Below, piece after piece: positions 52,851 to 61,763 of a stretch of DNA of 64,000 nt; the stretch's first letter is position 1, and the number at the start of each line of letters is the position of its first letter. A program made the position numbers and the translations under genes. The notes below the pieces were generated by a model. It worked only from the letters and a program-made list of their open reading frames with translations, had not been told where the DNA came from and did no database searches. This stretch comes from Penium margaritaceum (lineage: Eukaryota; Streptophyta; Zygnematophyceae; Desmidiales; Peniaceae), in contig SZWC01000507.1 of NCBI GenBank assembly GCA_023375785.1, positions 317,914 through 381,913 on the forward strand, in the 5' to 3' direction.

Positions 52851-53836
52851 TGTTGAAGATTTGCCCCTCTGCATGCCCAAGTGCGGCGCCGGGAGGCGCC
52901 GACGAGCCGCCAGAGAGAGGAAAATCCTTGTCGACGGATCTGGCGATTTGAGGATTGCTCGGATCCTAAAATGAAGGATTACCTCTGAAAGTTAACAAGT
53001 CGCTGATTCTGGTGGAAGTTGTTTCACCGGAATTGGACTAGTAACGAGGGAGATATGGGCTTCCAAAGTTGGGATGTGCGCGACGGTTCTGGGAGCCGGC
53101 CGCGGTTCGACTTCCGGTGAATAATTGACCGGAACGAGCAACAAAATGCCATCTGGGGATTTTGCTCCGGAAGACCTGCCGAGGCGTCTCGTGGATGATT
53201 GTCGGATTTCAGGACTGCAGTTTATTACTGATGGACTTGACCAAAATCCTGGCTCGGAGTCCAGAACTCAGTAGTACAGTTTGTTACTCGGGGACTGAAT
53301 CAAAATTCCGACTGAAGGTCCGCGAATAGGTTTCGACCCACATCAATCCCCATAACCAAACTCGATGATTAAGTCATCAAAACAGACCCCAACGGCGCAA
53401 GGGGTGCTGCCACTACGCGTAGGGAAATCTGCGCCTCCGGAGTGGCATTTTCATGGGTCCTTGATGTGCGAGGACACCTCGGCGGGCGACGTGGTGTGCG
53501 CCGCCGACTGAGCGGCTCATTTGGGGTGCTGCGCTTCGGATGACCTAGCGGGAGCTATAGTGATCCGAATTGAGCACGGTTTGGTGCGTTGGAGAACTCA
53601 TGACTAGCCCTACAAATGCTTAGATCATGTCCATGTTCAGAAACCAAAATGCAAAATCGCGTTATTCCCTTCGCAAAACTGACTGTCTCACAAATCCCTT
53701 CAACTCCCAGAAACATAGAGTGAGGCGACCAGAAAGCTCATGCTTAGACTCACAATCTGCACAAAACATAGCCGTGAGCATAGTAGAGCTGTTGGGCCAC
53801 GTTGGAACTGCCTTCACCCAGGGGCCGTTTCGGACA
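52851..53836 (+). repeat. 5' LTR of copia element 2
   Basis: This 986-bp LTR starts TGTTGAAGATTTGCCCC and ends GTTTCGGACA. It contains a perfect inverted repeat GGCGCC GGGA GGCGCC near its start. It is the same family as the solo LTR at 44620-45601. Confidence 0.93.
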
Positions 53837-53838
53837 AA

Positions 53839-53853
53839 GGGTTATGGGCCCAC
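53839..53853 (+). other. Primer-binding site of element 2 (initiator tRNA-Met anticodon arm type)
   Basis: GGGTTATGGGCCCAC lies two bases after the LTR, the same sequence and spacing as in element 1. Its survival in two elements with unrelated LTR bodies argues that it was functional. Confidence 0.8.
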
Positions 53854-53999
53854 GGCCCTGACCGGTCTACACATCGCTCACGGCTTTCGCGGCGGACGGG
53901 ACTGTCGTCAGGGACGACATCACCGTCAAGCTCTGAGGTCCCAGAGTTGAAGACTCCACAAATGGCGCAGAAGGAGACGTAGCCCATCCAAAATTATGC

Positions 54000-55180
54000 A
54001 GGTGGCCCTGGCTACGGGCTATGGAGGTGGCACTTTGAGCTGCACCATGCGCATAAGGGGCTGCTGGAGGTCATGAAGGGAACGGAAGTCCTCGACAAAG
54101 TGACGGCGACATAAGCGCAAAAGGAGGCCTTCACAAAGAAGAACACGGAGGCGCTCATGCTGCTGGTGTCTGGGACGGCCGATTCACACTGGGACTACTT
54201 CCAAGGCTGCAACCTAGCAGCCAAAGCTTGGCAGAAACTCTGTGCCATCCATCAATCCAATTCGCTGGCAAATAAAATCTTTGTAATGAAGTGACTCCTG
54301 ACAGTGAGAATCGAGGAGGGAGATGATGTCATCATCGCCATGCAGCAGATCGAGTCGCTCGCCTCACAGTGCAATGATGTGGGGTGGAAGATCGACACGC
54401 AACTGCAGGCGATGGCCCTCCTCATGGCCCTTCCTGACAGTTGGAACCCTCTCATTACAGTCTTGGGAGGATGGGCAGAGGTCAAGCTCACCTATGGCGC
54501 GGTCGCAGAGTACATCCGCAATGAGGCACAGCGATGGAGCTGCGGAGAGTCCTTGTCGTCCTCATCAGCCCTCGTAACCAAAACGCGTGGTGGCAAAAGC
54601 GGGGCCAAGGGAGGTGGCGGACATGGCGGCGGCAAGAAGGGCGCCAAGAAGGGTGCGTGCCGTAGCTGCGGCAAGGAGGGCCACTGGGCCCGTGAGTGCA
54701 CTGATGAGGCAAAGCCCGGCGGCAAGGATGCCAAAGGCAAGAAGGCGCTCCTCAACGGCACTCAAAACCACTACCTCAAGAAGGCCAGCCGGCGATGCCT
54801 TAACTCCGGAGCAGAGGAGCATACCCAGGTTGAGAAGGTCCAGTTCATCAACTACACCAAGTCCAGCAAATCCATGGTGGTCGCAAACGACAAGGTCGAG
54901 CCGGCGGCTGGCCAAGGAGACATGGACGTGGAGGTGGTGGTTGGCGGAAAGCGGGTGCAGCGTGTCATCAAGGACGTGCAGCACGTACCCAGCTTGGCTG
55001 ACATTCTAAGTGTTAGCCGCCTGACTGACAAGGGGTACAAGGTGCTCTTCAGGAGAAGAGGGGCAGTCGTGCGGAAGGACGGTGGCGGCGAGCTCATGCT
55101 GGAGGCTAAGCGCGAGGGAGGCCTCCACATCGTGGAGACCAAGGTTATCCCCGCGGTGACAGATTCAACAGACTCGTAAG
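54000..55180 (+). pseudogene. gag and protease-like part of copia element 2
   Basis: Copia-type Gag is recognised from IESLASQCNDVGWKI, MALPDSWNPLITVLGGW and AEYIRNEAQRW. A Gly/Lys-rich basic tract follows, with one zinc knuckle, CRSCGKEGHWAREC, at 54658-54699. The next segment (NSGAEEHTQ, then VVANDKVEPAAGQGD and SLADILSVSRLTDKGYKVLF) matches the protease region of element 1 and the sequence leading to integrase. Most residues are shared with element 1. This is a fossil part. Confidence 0.85.
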
Positions 55181-55219
55181 AATGCACCGTCAACCTGGCC
55201 AAAGGAGGGGGAGCTGATC

Positions 55220-56040
55220 TGGATCTCTGGCACCGATGATTGGGGTATTCCTCACCCGCAGTCGTGAAGGAGACGGCGAAGCGCAAGCTGGTACATGGCC
55301 TCATCATCGATGGTGTGGAAGAGGCGACAGATGTAGTAGTGCACAAAAAGTACGAGCCTTGCATTTTGGGCAAGGCGCGGTGCAAACCGTTCAACGAGAA
55401 CATGAATTGCGCCTCGGACCTGCTGGAGGTCGCGCACAGCAACGTGTGCGGACCATTCAAGACGGCGTCAAAGAGCGACACGCGTTACTCATCACCTTCA
55501 TTGATGACTACAGCAGAAAACTCTTTGTGTACTTCATGAAGCGGAAAGGCGAGGTCCTGGACCGGCTGAAGGAGTATGTCGCCGCGGTGGAGAGTCAGAC
55601 TGACCAGAAGGTCAAAGCGCTACGCAGCAAAAATGGAGGAGAATGCGGGTGCATGAAGCAGCAGGGCATAAAATGGCAACAAACTACGCCGTATTCACCT
55701 CACTCAAATGGCGTGGTTGAGCGGGCAAACTAGACGCTGCTGAACATGGTACGGACCATGTTGGTGGATGCGGAATTGCTGCAAAGTTTCTGGGCGAAAG
55801 CTCTACATACGGCAAGCTACACCATCAACCTCACTCCTACAGCGGTGCTGAAGGAGAGGAGCGGTTGGAGGACGCCGCAGGAGGTTTGGAACGGGCGCAA
55901 GCCAAGTGTGGCACACCTGAAAGTGTTCGGGTGCAAGGCGCACACGGTGGTGCAGGCTGCGCAGAGGCGTGACAGCAAGCTGGAGCCGCAGGCAAATTCG
56001 TATATCTTCCTTGGCTAGGAGAGCACGCATAAGGCGTACC
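55220..56040 (+). pseudogene. Integrase part of copia element 2
   Basis: Pieces of the pre-integrase zinc region (SSPAVVKETAKRKLVHGL, EPCILGKARCKPF) and of the catalytic core (DDYSRKLFVYFMKRKGEVLD, KALRSKNGGE, GVVERAN) align with element 1. The C-terminal part INLTPTAVLKERSGWRTPQE and HLKVFGCKAH is also recognisable. This is a fossil part. Confidence 0.82.
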
Positions 56041-56049
56041 GGTTTTATG

Positions 56050-56490
56050 ACATGCGCAAGGAGGAGGTAATCCGCAGCCGAGACGTTGAGTTCAACGAGG
56101 AGCAGAGCTACATCAGCAGCAACAACGTGGGCGTGGAGGACTCTCCAAAGACGGGGGAGTGGTTCCAGCTCCTTGACTACGAGGAGCCGGCGGACGCCAA
56201 AGTTGAAGATGCGGCATCAGAGAGTGACGGTGCACCAGCGGTGGCAGCCGAAGCGGAGGACTCTGGTGACGATCAAGCTGATGAGGACATCCACCGGAAG
56301 GATCCGGCAAATGAGGCACCAAGGGTGCCAAGGCACGCACTCTCGGCAGAGTGTGCAACGGGCATTGGTGGAAGATCCTCTGAACGCACCGTCCGTCCGG
56401 GCGATGTTTTGCCGGAGCGGGAGAGATCCTTGGGGAGCCGTCCGGTGGATGATTCACCAGAGTGTGCTGAGTCGGAGGGATCGCAGGAGA
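56050..56490 (+). pseudogene. Acidic linker after the integrase of copia element 2
   Basis: The stretch begins with EEVIRSRDVEFNEEQSY, the usual copia boundary after integrase, and continues as an Asp/Glu/Ser/Ala-rich low-complexity region containing PKTGEWFQLL. Element 1 has the matching SRDVTFDEQQSY and GEWFQLL at about 17020-17120. In copia Pol this region links integrase to reverse transcriptase. Confidence 0.75.
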
Positions 56491-56496
56491 GCAACG

Positions 56497-56705
56497 ATGC
56501 CATGTTCAAAAACCAAAATGCAAAATCGCGTTATTCCATTCGCAAAACTGATTGTCTCACAAATCCCTTAACCTCCCAGAAACATAGCGTGAGGCAACCA
56601 GAAAGCTCATGCTTAGACTCAGCATCTGCACAAAGCATAGCCGTGAGCATAGTAGACTCGTTGGGCCATGTTGGAACTGCCTTCACCCGGGGGCCGTTTC
56701 GGACA
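56497..56705 (+). repeat. 3' LTR portion of copia element 2
   Basis: These roughly 207 bp match the last part of the 5' LTR (about 53628-53836), end GTTTCGGACA and are followed by the ATATG duplication. The rest of a 986-bp LTR is not present here. Confidence 0.88.
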
Positions 56706-58479
56706 ATATGTCACTAGCCATGACCAAAGAATTTCACTACGTGTGGTCAACGTTGACAACTCATGATATGAGTCACAAATGGTCAACGGGAGGAACAATG
56801 GTTTGGAAATACTAGTTATCAACTAGCAAGTAAAAAGAGCTTTAATGACTAGTGGCACGGTGTGGATACAATGCACAATGACCAACCAAAGTAGGCATAT
56901 GTCACTGACCAACACCAAAGAAACTCACTTTGTGTGGTCAAGGTTGATAACTCATAAGTGGAGTTGTAAATGGTCAGAGGGTGGAACCATGCTTTAGGAA
57001 CACTAGTTTCAAACTAGCAAGTACTAAGACCTTCAATATGTAGTGGCACGGTGTGGCTATCATGCACAATGACAAAAAAAAGCAGGTATATGTAACTGAA
57101 CACTACCAAATAATTTCACTATGTGTGGTCAACGTTGACAACGCATAGAACAAGTCACAAATGGTCAGAGGGGACAACAATGGTATGGAAATACTAGTTA
57201 TCGACTAGCAAGTAGAAGGACCCAGAATACGTTGTGGCAAGGTGTGACTACCATGCACAATGACCATCCAAGTAGGCATATGTCAGTGACCATGACCAAA
57301 GAAATTCACTATGTGTCATCAACGTTGCCAACTCATGATACAAGTCAAATACGGTCAGAGGGTGAAACAATTCTTTATTCTTGCTAGTTATCAACTAGCA
57401 AGTATAAAGACCTTCAATTAGTAGTGGCAAAGTGTGGATACCATGCACAATGACCAACCAAAGTAGGCATATGTCACTGACCATGACCGAAGAATTTCAC
57501 TATGTGTGATTAACATTGACAAATCATAATACGTGTGAAAAATGGTCACAACGGTAAACAATGGTTTTTTAATACAATTCATCAACCTGCCAGTACAAAG
57601 ACCTTCAATAAATAGTGGCACGGTGTGGCTGCCATGCACAACGACCAACCAATGTAGGCATATGTCACTGAACATGACCAAAACATTTCACAATGTGTGG
57701 TCAACGTTGACAACTCATGTAACGAGTCACAAATGGTCAAAGGGGGAAACAATGGTTTTGGAATACAAGTCATCGATCAACCAGTACAAAGACCTTCAAT
57801 AAGTAGTGGCACGGTGTGGTTACCGTGCACAATGACCAACCAAAGCAGGCATATGTCACTAACCATGACCAAAGAAGTCGATATGTGTGGTCAATGTTGC
57901 CAAATCATAATACGAGTCACAAAAATTCAGAGGGGCAAACAATGGTTATAAAATACTGGCTATCAACTGGCAAGTACAAAGACCTTCAATAAGTAGTAGC
58001 ACGGTGTGGTAACCAAACACAATGACCAAAGTTGGCATATGTCACATACAACCAAAGAATGTCACTATGTGTGGTCAACATTGACAAATCATAATACGAG
58101 ACACAAATGGTCAGATGGGCAAAACACCCGGTTGGGAATACTGGTTATAAACTAGCAAGTACAAAGACCTTCAATAAGAAGTAGCATGGTGTGACTACCA
58201 TGCACAATGACTAACCAAAGTAGGCATATGGCACTCACCATGATCAAAGAATTCAGCTATATGTTGTCAACATTGACATCTCACAATACGAGTCAAAAAT
58301 TGTCAAAAGGGGAAACAATGATTTGGGATTACCAGTTACTAACTAGCAAGTACAAAGAACTCCAATTAGTAGTGGCACGGTGTGGCTGATGCATAATGAC
58401 CAACCAAATTATGCATATTTCAGTGACCATGACCAAAGAATATCACTATGTGTGGTCAACGTTGACAACTCATAACGAG
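56706..58479. repeat. Satellite array, block 4 and right edge of the array
   Basis: Nine to ten monomers of the same satellite continue after element 2. The array ends in mid-monomer at ACTCATAACGAG (about 58468-58479), and nothing to the right in the window resembles the monomer. This is either the true array edge or the junction with a truncated element. Confidence 0.95.
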
Positions 58480-59084
58480 CAGTGATTTAGCAGAGCAGTG
58501 CCCATTTCTATTGTTGAGGAGTGGGCTGAGTCAGAGATGGAGTTGCACTTTTCCCATTGTGTAGGTCAAGTGGTTGCTGCTGCTATGAATTTGGAGTAGT
58601 CATGATATTCGTCAGCTGTGAGGTAAAGAGCTGAGAAAGACGGGCGCGGCGTGGAGACGCAGGTTGAGGAAAGCTGATGATTCAGTGGAGGTTGTTTGGC
58701 CTAGAGCTGACGTTGCCACGACGTCGAGCCAACGAGCACTCTGTCACAGTGATCTCGTTGGTACTGCTGGTTGCTGCTGTCAAGCTGTTGCTGGTGCTGT
58801 TGATGCTGTGACAGATGATGTTGGATCTGCTGCAAAGAGGACGGCTGACAGCTTGGTAGAAGCATGCTTCGGCTGAGCGGTTCAGGCGACAAGAGGACTC
58901 CGGAGTAAATGATGGACTTGCTAGCTCTGAAGGCTGAGTTGATGAGGAAACCGGCTGAGATATCTGGAGCGAGGAAGAAGATGGATGAACGGCTGCTGCT
59001 GCTGTTGCTCCTTTTTTGTGAGGCCTCAAGAGGAACTTCAAGGATGACAGTAGAGCCAGGAGCTTTCGCTCTGCTCTGATACCA
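58480..59084 (-). mobile_element. Internal part of an LTR retroelement, minus strand (truncated)
   Basis: On the minus strand the sequence reads LTR end CTGACA, then directly TGGTATCAGAGC (complement of 59073-59084), then about 590 bp of leader or gag-like sequence up to the satellite edge. TGGTATCAGAGC is the standard plant primer-binding site for the 3' end of initiator tRNA-Met. The open frames here are rich in Ser and Gln (LQQIQHHLSQHQQHQQQ) and I do not recognise a Gag domain. No pol part is present, so this is a fragment. Ty1/copia is the likely class because this site is common there, but other LTR families use it too. Confidence 0.65.
59073..59084 (-). other. Primer-binding site, initiator tRNA-Met 3' end
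   Basis: GCTCTGATACCA on the plus strand is identical to the last 12 bases of plant initiator tRNA-Met including CCA, so the minus strand holds the binding site. It abuts a TG dinucleotide at 59085-59086, the expected LTR terminus, without spacer. Confidence 0.8.
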
Positions 59085-60217
59085 TGTCAGGAAACTGCTT
59101 TGAGTACACGAGCTCAGTTGAGTAAGAAGCTTCAAGGAAATTGGAAGCTGCTGACGGAGAGCTGACGTCACTGGAAGTGCAGCGCACTGAGGAGCGTGAG
59201 TGACGAGGGTGGTGAACTGTCACTGGGCGCAGCACAGATGGGTGCGGGCGTGATTGAGGAAGGTGTCACAGTCACTGATCAAGGAAAACATACCTACAGC
59301 TGGGTGCAGCACAGAGCGTGCGGGCATAGAGAATACTGATGCAGCAGGAGCTTAGACATTTGAAGGAGGAGGCAGCGCAGTAGAAACGTGGACGCAGCAC
59401 CAGGCTGTGATTGGTGGAGCACACCACCAAGGTGCGGGCGTGGAGCTCAAAAGTATTAGAATGGGCGTAGTGCCTACAGGCACGGGCGCGGGGAGATACA
59501 GCAATGAGATGTGGACGCAAGGAGTGTGCGGGAAACCGTCACACAAACCCAAGCATTGCAGAGATCAGATGCACGAGGAGGAGAAGCGTCAGCACAAGGA
59601 AGAAGACCGAAGATTTGAACATGAGCGTGGGGGCGGGACCGATGTCCGAGCTAGATGGTTGCAAAGAGACGTGGGGGCAGGGCAGAGCCCGGGCCAGAGA
59701 GAGACAACATGAACCGATGGAATTGGTTAAAAGAAGCATGCAAGAGAACATGGTTAAGTACCTACTCCTAATTCTAGTCATAGGCTTAGGTGCACCACTT
59801 CGCTAAGGTGGGAGAAAGCTCAGATACAGCCGCAGACGCCTTGCCGGTGCTGCTGCTCAGTGTGGAACGACTTTGCCGTTCTGCACAATGATGCGCTTTG
59901 GTGATGGCGCTTCGGTCGAGGCATGGTCCCATTGGCTTGTCGGGTAGCGAGGAGCAGAGTGCGTGCCGAACGTTGGGGATGATCCGCGGGAGGGCTTAAC
60001 GGCTATTGCCTCCTTTCCGAGCCGATGTGGTGTTTTGATCAAATGGCATTGCCGCGCCTTTGCCAGGTGCTCCGGTTGGTGCCATTTGGATTTCTCGGAG
60101 TGGGGCCTGAGCAGGGCCGGCTGACTTTTGTCACCCTGGGTCGACTCAACTGGCCCGGATGTAGACTGCTGGTAGATCAGATATTTGCAGGTCACCTTGG
60201 GATATTCCAATAATGTT
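59085..60217. other. Probable LTR (minus strand) followed by sequence with no recognisable gene
   Basis: From 59085 (TGTCAGGAAAC) the sequence should be the LTR of the minus-strand element. Its far end cannot be fixed because no second LTR is in the window. Between 59224 and 59460 a short phrase like GCAGCAC followed by GTGCGGGCGTG recurs three times at about 80-90 bp. Open frames of up to 128 codons (for example minus strand 59857-60243) show no family that I recognise. Confidence 0.45.
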
Positions 60218-60522
60218 CTGAAACTAGGTTGTGTATTGCACAACCGTTACTTGAATACACTAAGTGTACTGTACACTTGGTATATTTTTTACATGTCTGT
60301 CGGATACACACATCATATGCACTCTCTTAATACACTTTACCTGTTTGGGGAGGGGGGGCAACAAGGGAGCCAGAGATCTCCCCCCTCCCCTCCCTCAAAA
60401 GGGTAAAGTGTATTGGGGGAGTGTCTACGGTAAGTGTATCTGACGGACACGTGAAAAATACACAAAGTGTATTTTGAGAAGATGTCAAAAAACATTCTTT
60501 GACCGTCGATCTATGACAATCN
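60218..60522. repeat. Foldback repeat unit 1
   Basis: The unit begins with GTTGTGTATTGCACAAC (itself an inverted repeat). It then has AATACACTAAGTG, CATGTCTGTCGGATACAC, AATACACTTTACC, a G-run and C-run centre, and the same words in reverse complement: GGTAAAGTGTATT, GTGTATCTGACGGACACGTG and a tail like AATACACAAAGTGTATT. The core 60254-60478 can thus fold into one long hairpin with arms of about 80-90 bp. The tail CCGTCGATCTATGACAATC ends at a single N at 60522. This is a MITE-like or foldback element without coding capacity. Confidence 0.82.
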
Positions 60523-60830
60523 TGTGTATTGCATAACCGTTACTTGAATACACTAAGTGTACTATACACTTAGTGTATTTTTCACATGTCCATCAGATAC
60601 AGACATCATATACACTGTCCTAATACACTTTACCTGTTTGGGGGGGAGGGGGGAGAGCATGGGAGTGGGAGACCCCCCCCCCAAAAAGGGTAAAGCATAT
60701 TGGGGGAGTATCTATGGTAAGTGTATCGGATGGACACATGAAAAAATAAACGAAGTGTATTTTGAGAAGATGTCAAAAAACACTCCCCGGCCGTCGATCT
60801 GTGACGATCGACGATGGACGACCGTCAACT
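60523..60830. repeat. Foldback repeat unit 2
   Basis: The same layout as unit 1 starts 297 bp later (GTGTATTGCATAACCG at about 60525). The hairpin core is about 60547-60765, with a G-rich then C-rich centre. The tail includes a small perfect hairpin CGTCGATC / GATCGACG (60792-60799 and 60806-60813). Confidence 0.82.
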
Positions 60831-60952
60831 AGTCAGTGACATCCATATGTGCGGAGAGCATATTACACACTGGTAACCACATAATCGGGACCCCATCTCC
60901 CCCCTCCCCCCCACGCCAGAAGCGACAAGTGTATTGGGGTTGTGTAGTTGGG
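60831..60952. other. Spacer between foldback units
   Basis: These 122 bp hold no gene. They include a C-rich tract (about 60894-60913) and AAGTGTATTGGGG, which resembles the right arm of a unit. This may be the remnant of a further, mostly lost unit. Confidence 0.5.
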
Positions 60953-61240
60953 TTGTGTATTGCACAACCGTTACTTAAATACACTAAGTAACCTATACAC
61001 TTAGTGTATTTTTCACATGTCCGTCAGATACACACATCATATACACTCTCCAAATACACTTTACCTATTGGGAGGGGGAGACCCCTCCCCCCCAAAAGGG
61101 TAAAGTGTATTGGGGGAGTGTCTATGGTAAGTGTATCTGACAAACACGTGAAAAATACAGAAAGTGTATTCGGAGACAATGTTGCGGAAAACGTTGTCGA
61201 CCGCCGATCTATGACAATCGACGATCCACGATCAATGATG
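60953..61240. repeat. Foldback repeat unit 3
   Basis: Third copy, starting 428 bp after unit 2 (GTGTATTGCACAACCG at about 60953). The core at about 60978-61170 keeps the inverted arms (CATGTCCGTCAGATACAC against GTGTATCTGACAAACACG; AATACACTTTACC against GGTAAAGTGTATT). The tail CCGCCGATCTATGACAATC is followed by GACGATCCACGATC. Confidence 0.82.
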
Positions 61241-61763
61241 TCGGTCTTTGCCACACATATAACAATCAACGAAAGGTTTTGCAAGGGATTTGACTGGGGG
61301 ATACAAAATCCCCCTTTGCCACAGAAGGGAATCTGTTGGGCCCCATGACCACGGGGCGCAGCAGGAGCCCGGGAAAGAGAAACAATAAAACCCTTAACCC
61401 CGAAAGTAACACGGTGTCGATTGTGTCTCTACCTAGTTCCGTGTCCAGGAATATGCATCCTGATTCTTTATATTGGTAGCATTGTTAAGGTCTAAGGACA
61501 AATTCACGTCTGTTTAAGGGAACTGTAAATGGAGTTGTGGAAAAAGAGAGCATGGTTTTTGTTGAGTTTTTGCATTTTGATTACCAGCCTTCCAAGACCT
61601 TTTGCATGTTAAGGCATACAAAGACATGCTAATATGTATGAACATACGTAGTAAAGTGAATTGTAACGTAATTTCCATGAATGTAACATGAAATTTCCAA
61701 AGGCTTACATTTGACATGTACACTGTATAAAAGAGTGTTTTTTTCAGAGGTGATTAACCATAA
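61241..61763. other. Stretch without a recognisable gene
   Basis: Open frames are short and unrecognised. A GC-rich piece at about 61340-61450 (GGGGCGCAGCAGGAGCCCGG, then CGGTGTCGATTGTGTCTCTA) has the feel of an LTR R/U5 end, but no partner is visible. The rest is AT-rich and leads into the minisatellite. Confidence 0.4.

Larger units (their letters stand above)
52851..56705 (+). mobile_element. Ty1/copia LTR retrotransposon, element 2 (shortened, broken)
   Basis: This 3.86-kb fossil lies on the plus strand. The 5-bp duplication ATATG is present on both sides (52846-52850 and 56706-56710), so both outer ends are intact. Parts seen are a 986-bp 5' LTR, the anticodon-arm-type primer-binding site, gag with zinc knuckle, a protease-like segment, integrase, an acidic linker and a short 3' LTR portion. 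I recognise no reverse transcriptase or RNase H part. The Gag and integrase are close relatives of element 1, but the LTRs are different apart from their first bases. The shared LTR portion differs at about 14 of 205 positions (about 7%), so it looks younger than element 1. It is broken, with several breaks. Confidence 0.92.

Noticed and set aside
321-58389. Many open frames of 60-110 codons on both strands of the satellite, with similar peptides (for example LWSWSVTYAYFGWSLCMVATPCHYLLKVFVLAS on the minus strand is the common theme).
   Set aside because: They repeat because the DNA repeats. The 190-191-bp period is not a multiple of three, frames end in each monomer, and there is no start context, domain or codon bias to suggest genes.
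59857-60243. 128-codon minus-strand open frame as a host gene.
   Set aside because: No recognisable domain, it overlaps the start of the foldback region, and the composition is not distinctive. It is not listed as a gene.
61340-61450. LTR-like end (GC-rich block followed by CGGTGTCGATTGTGTCTCTA).
   Set aside because: No second copy, no primer site next to it and no target duplication found in the window.
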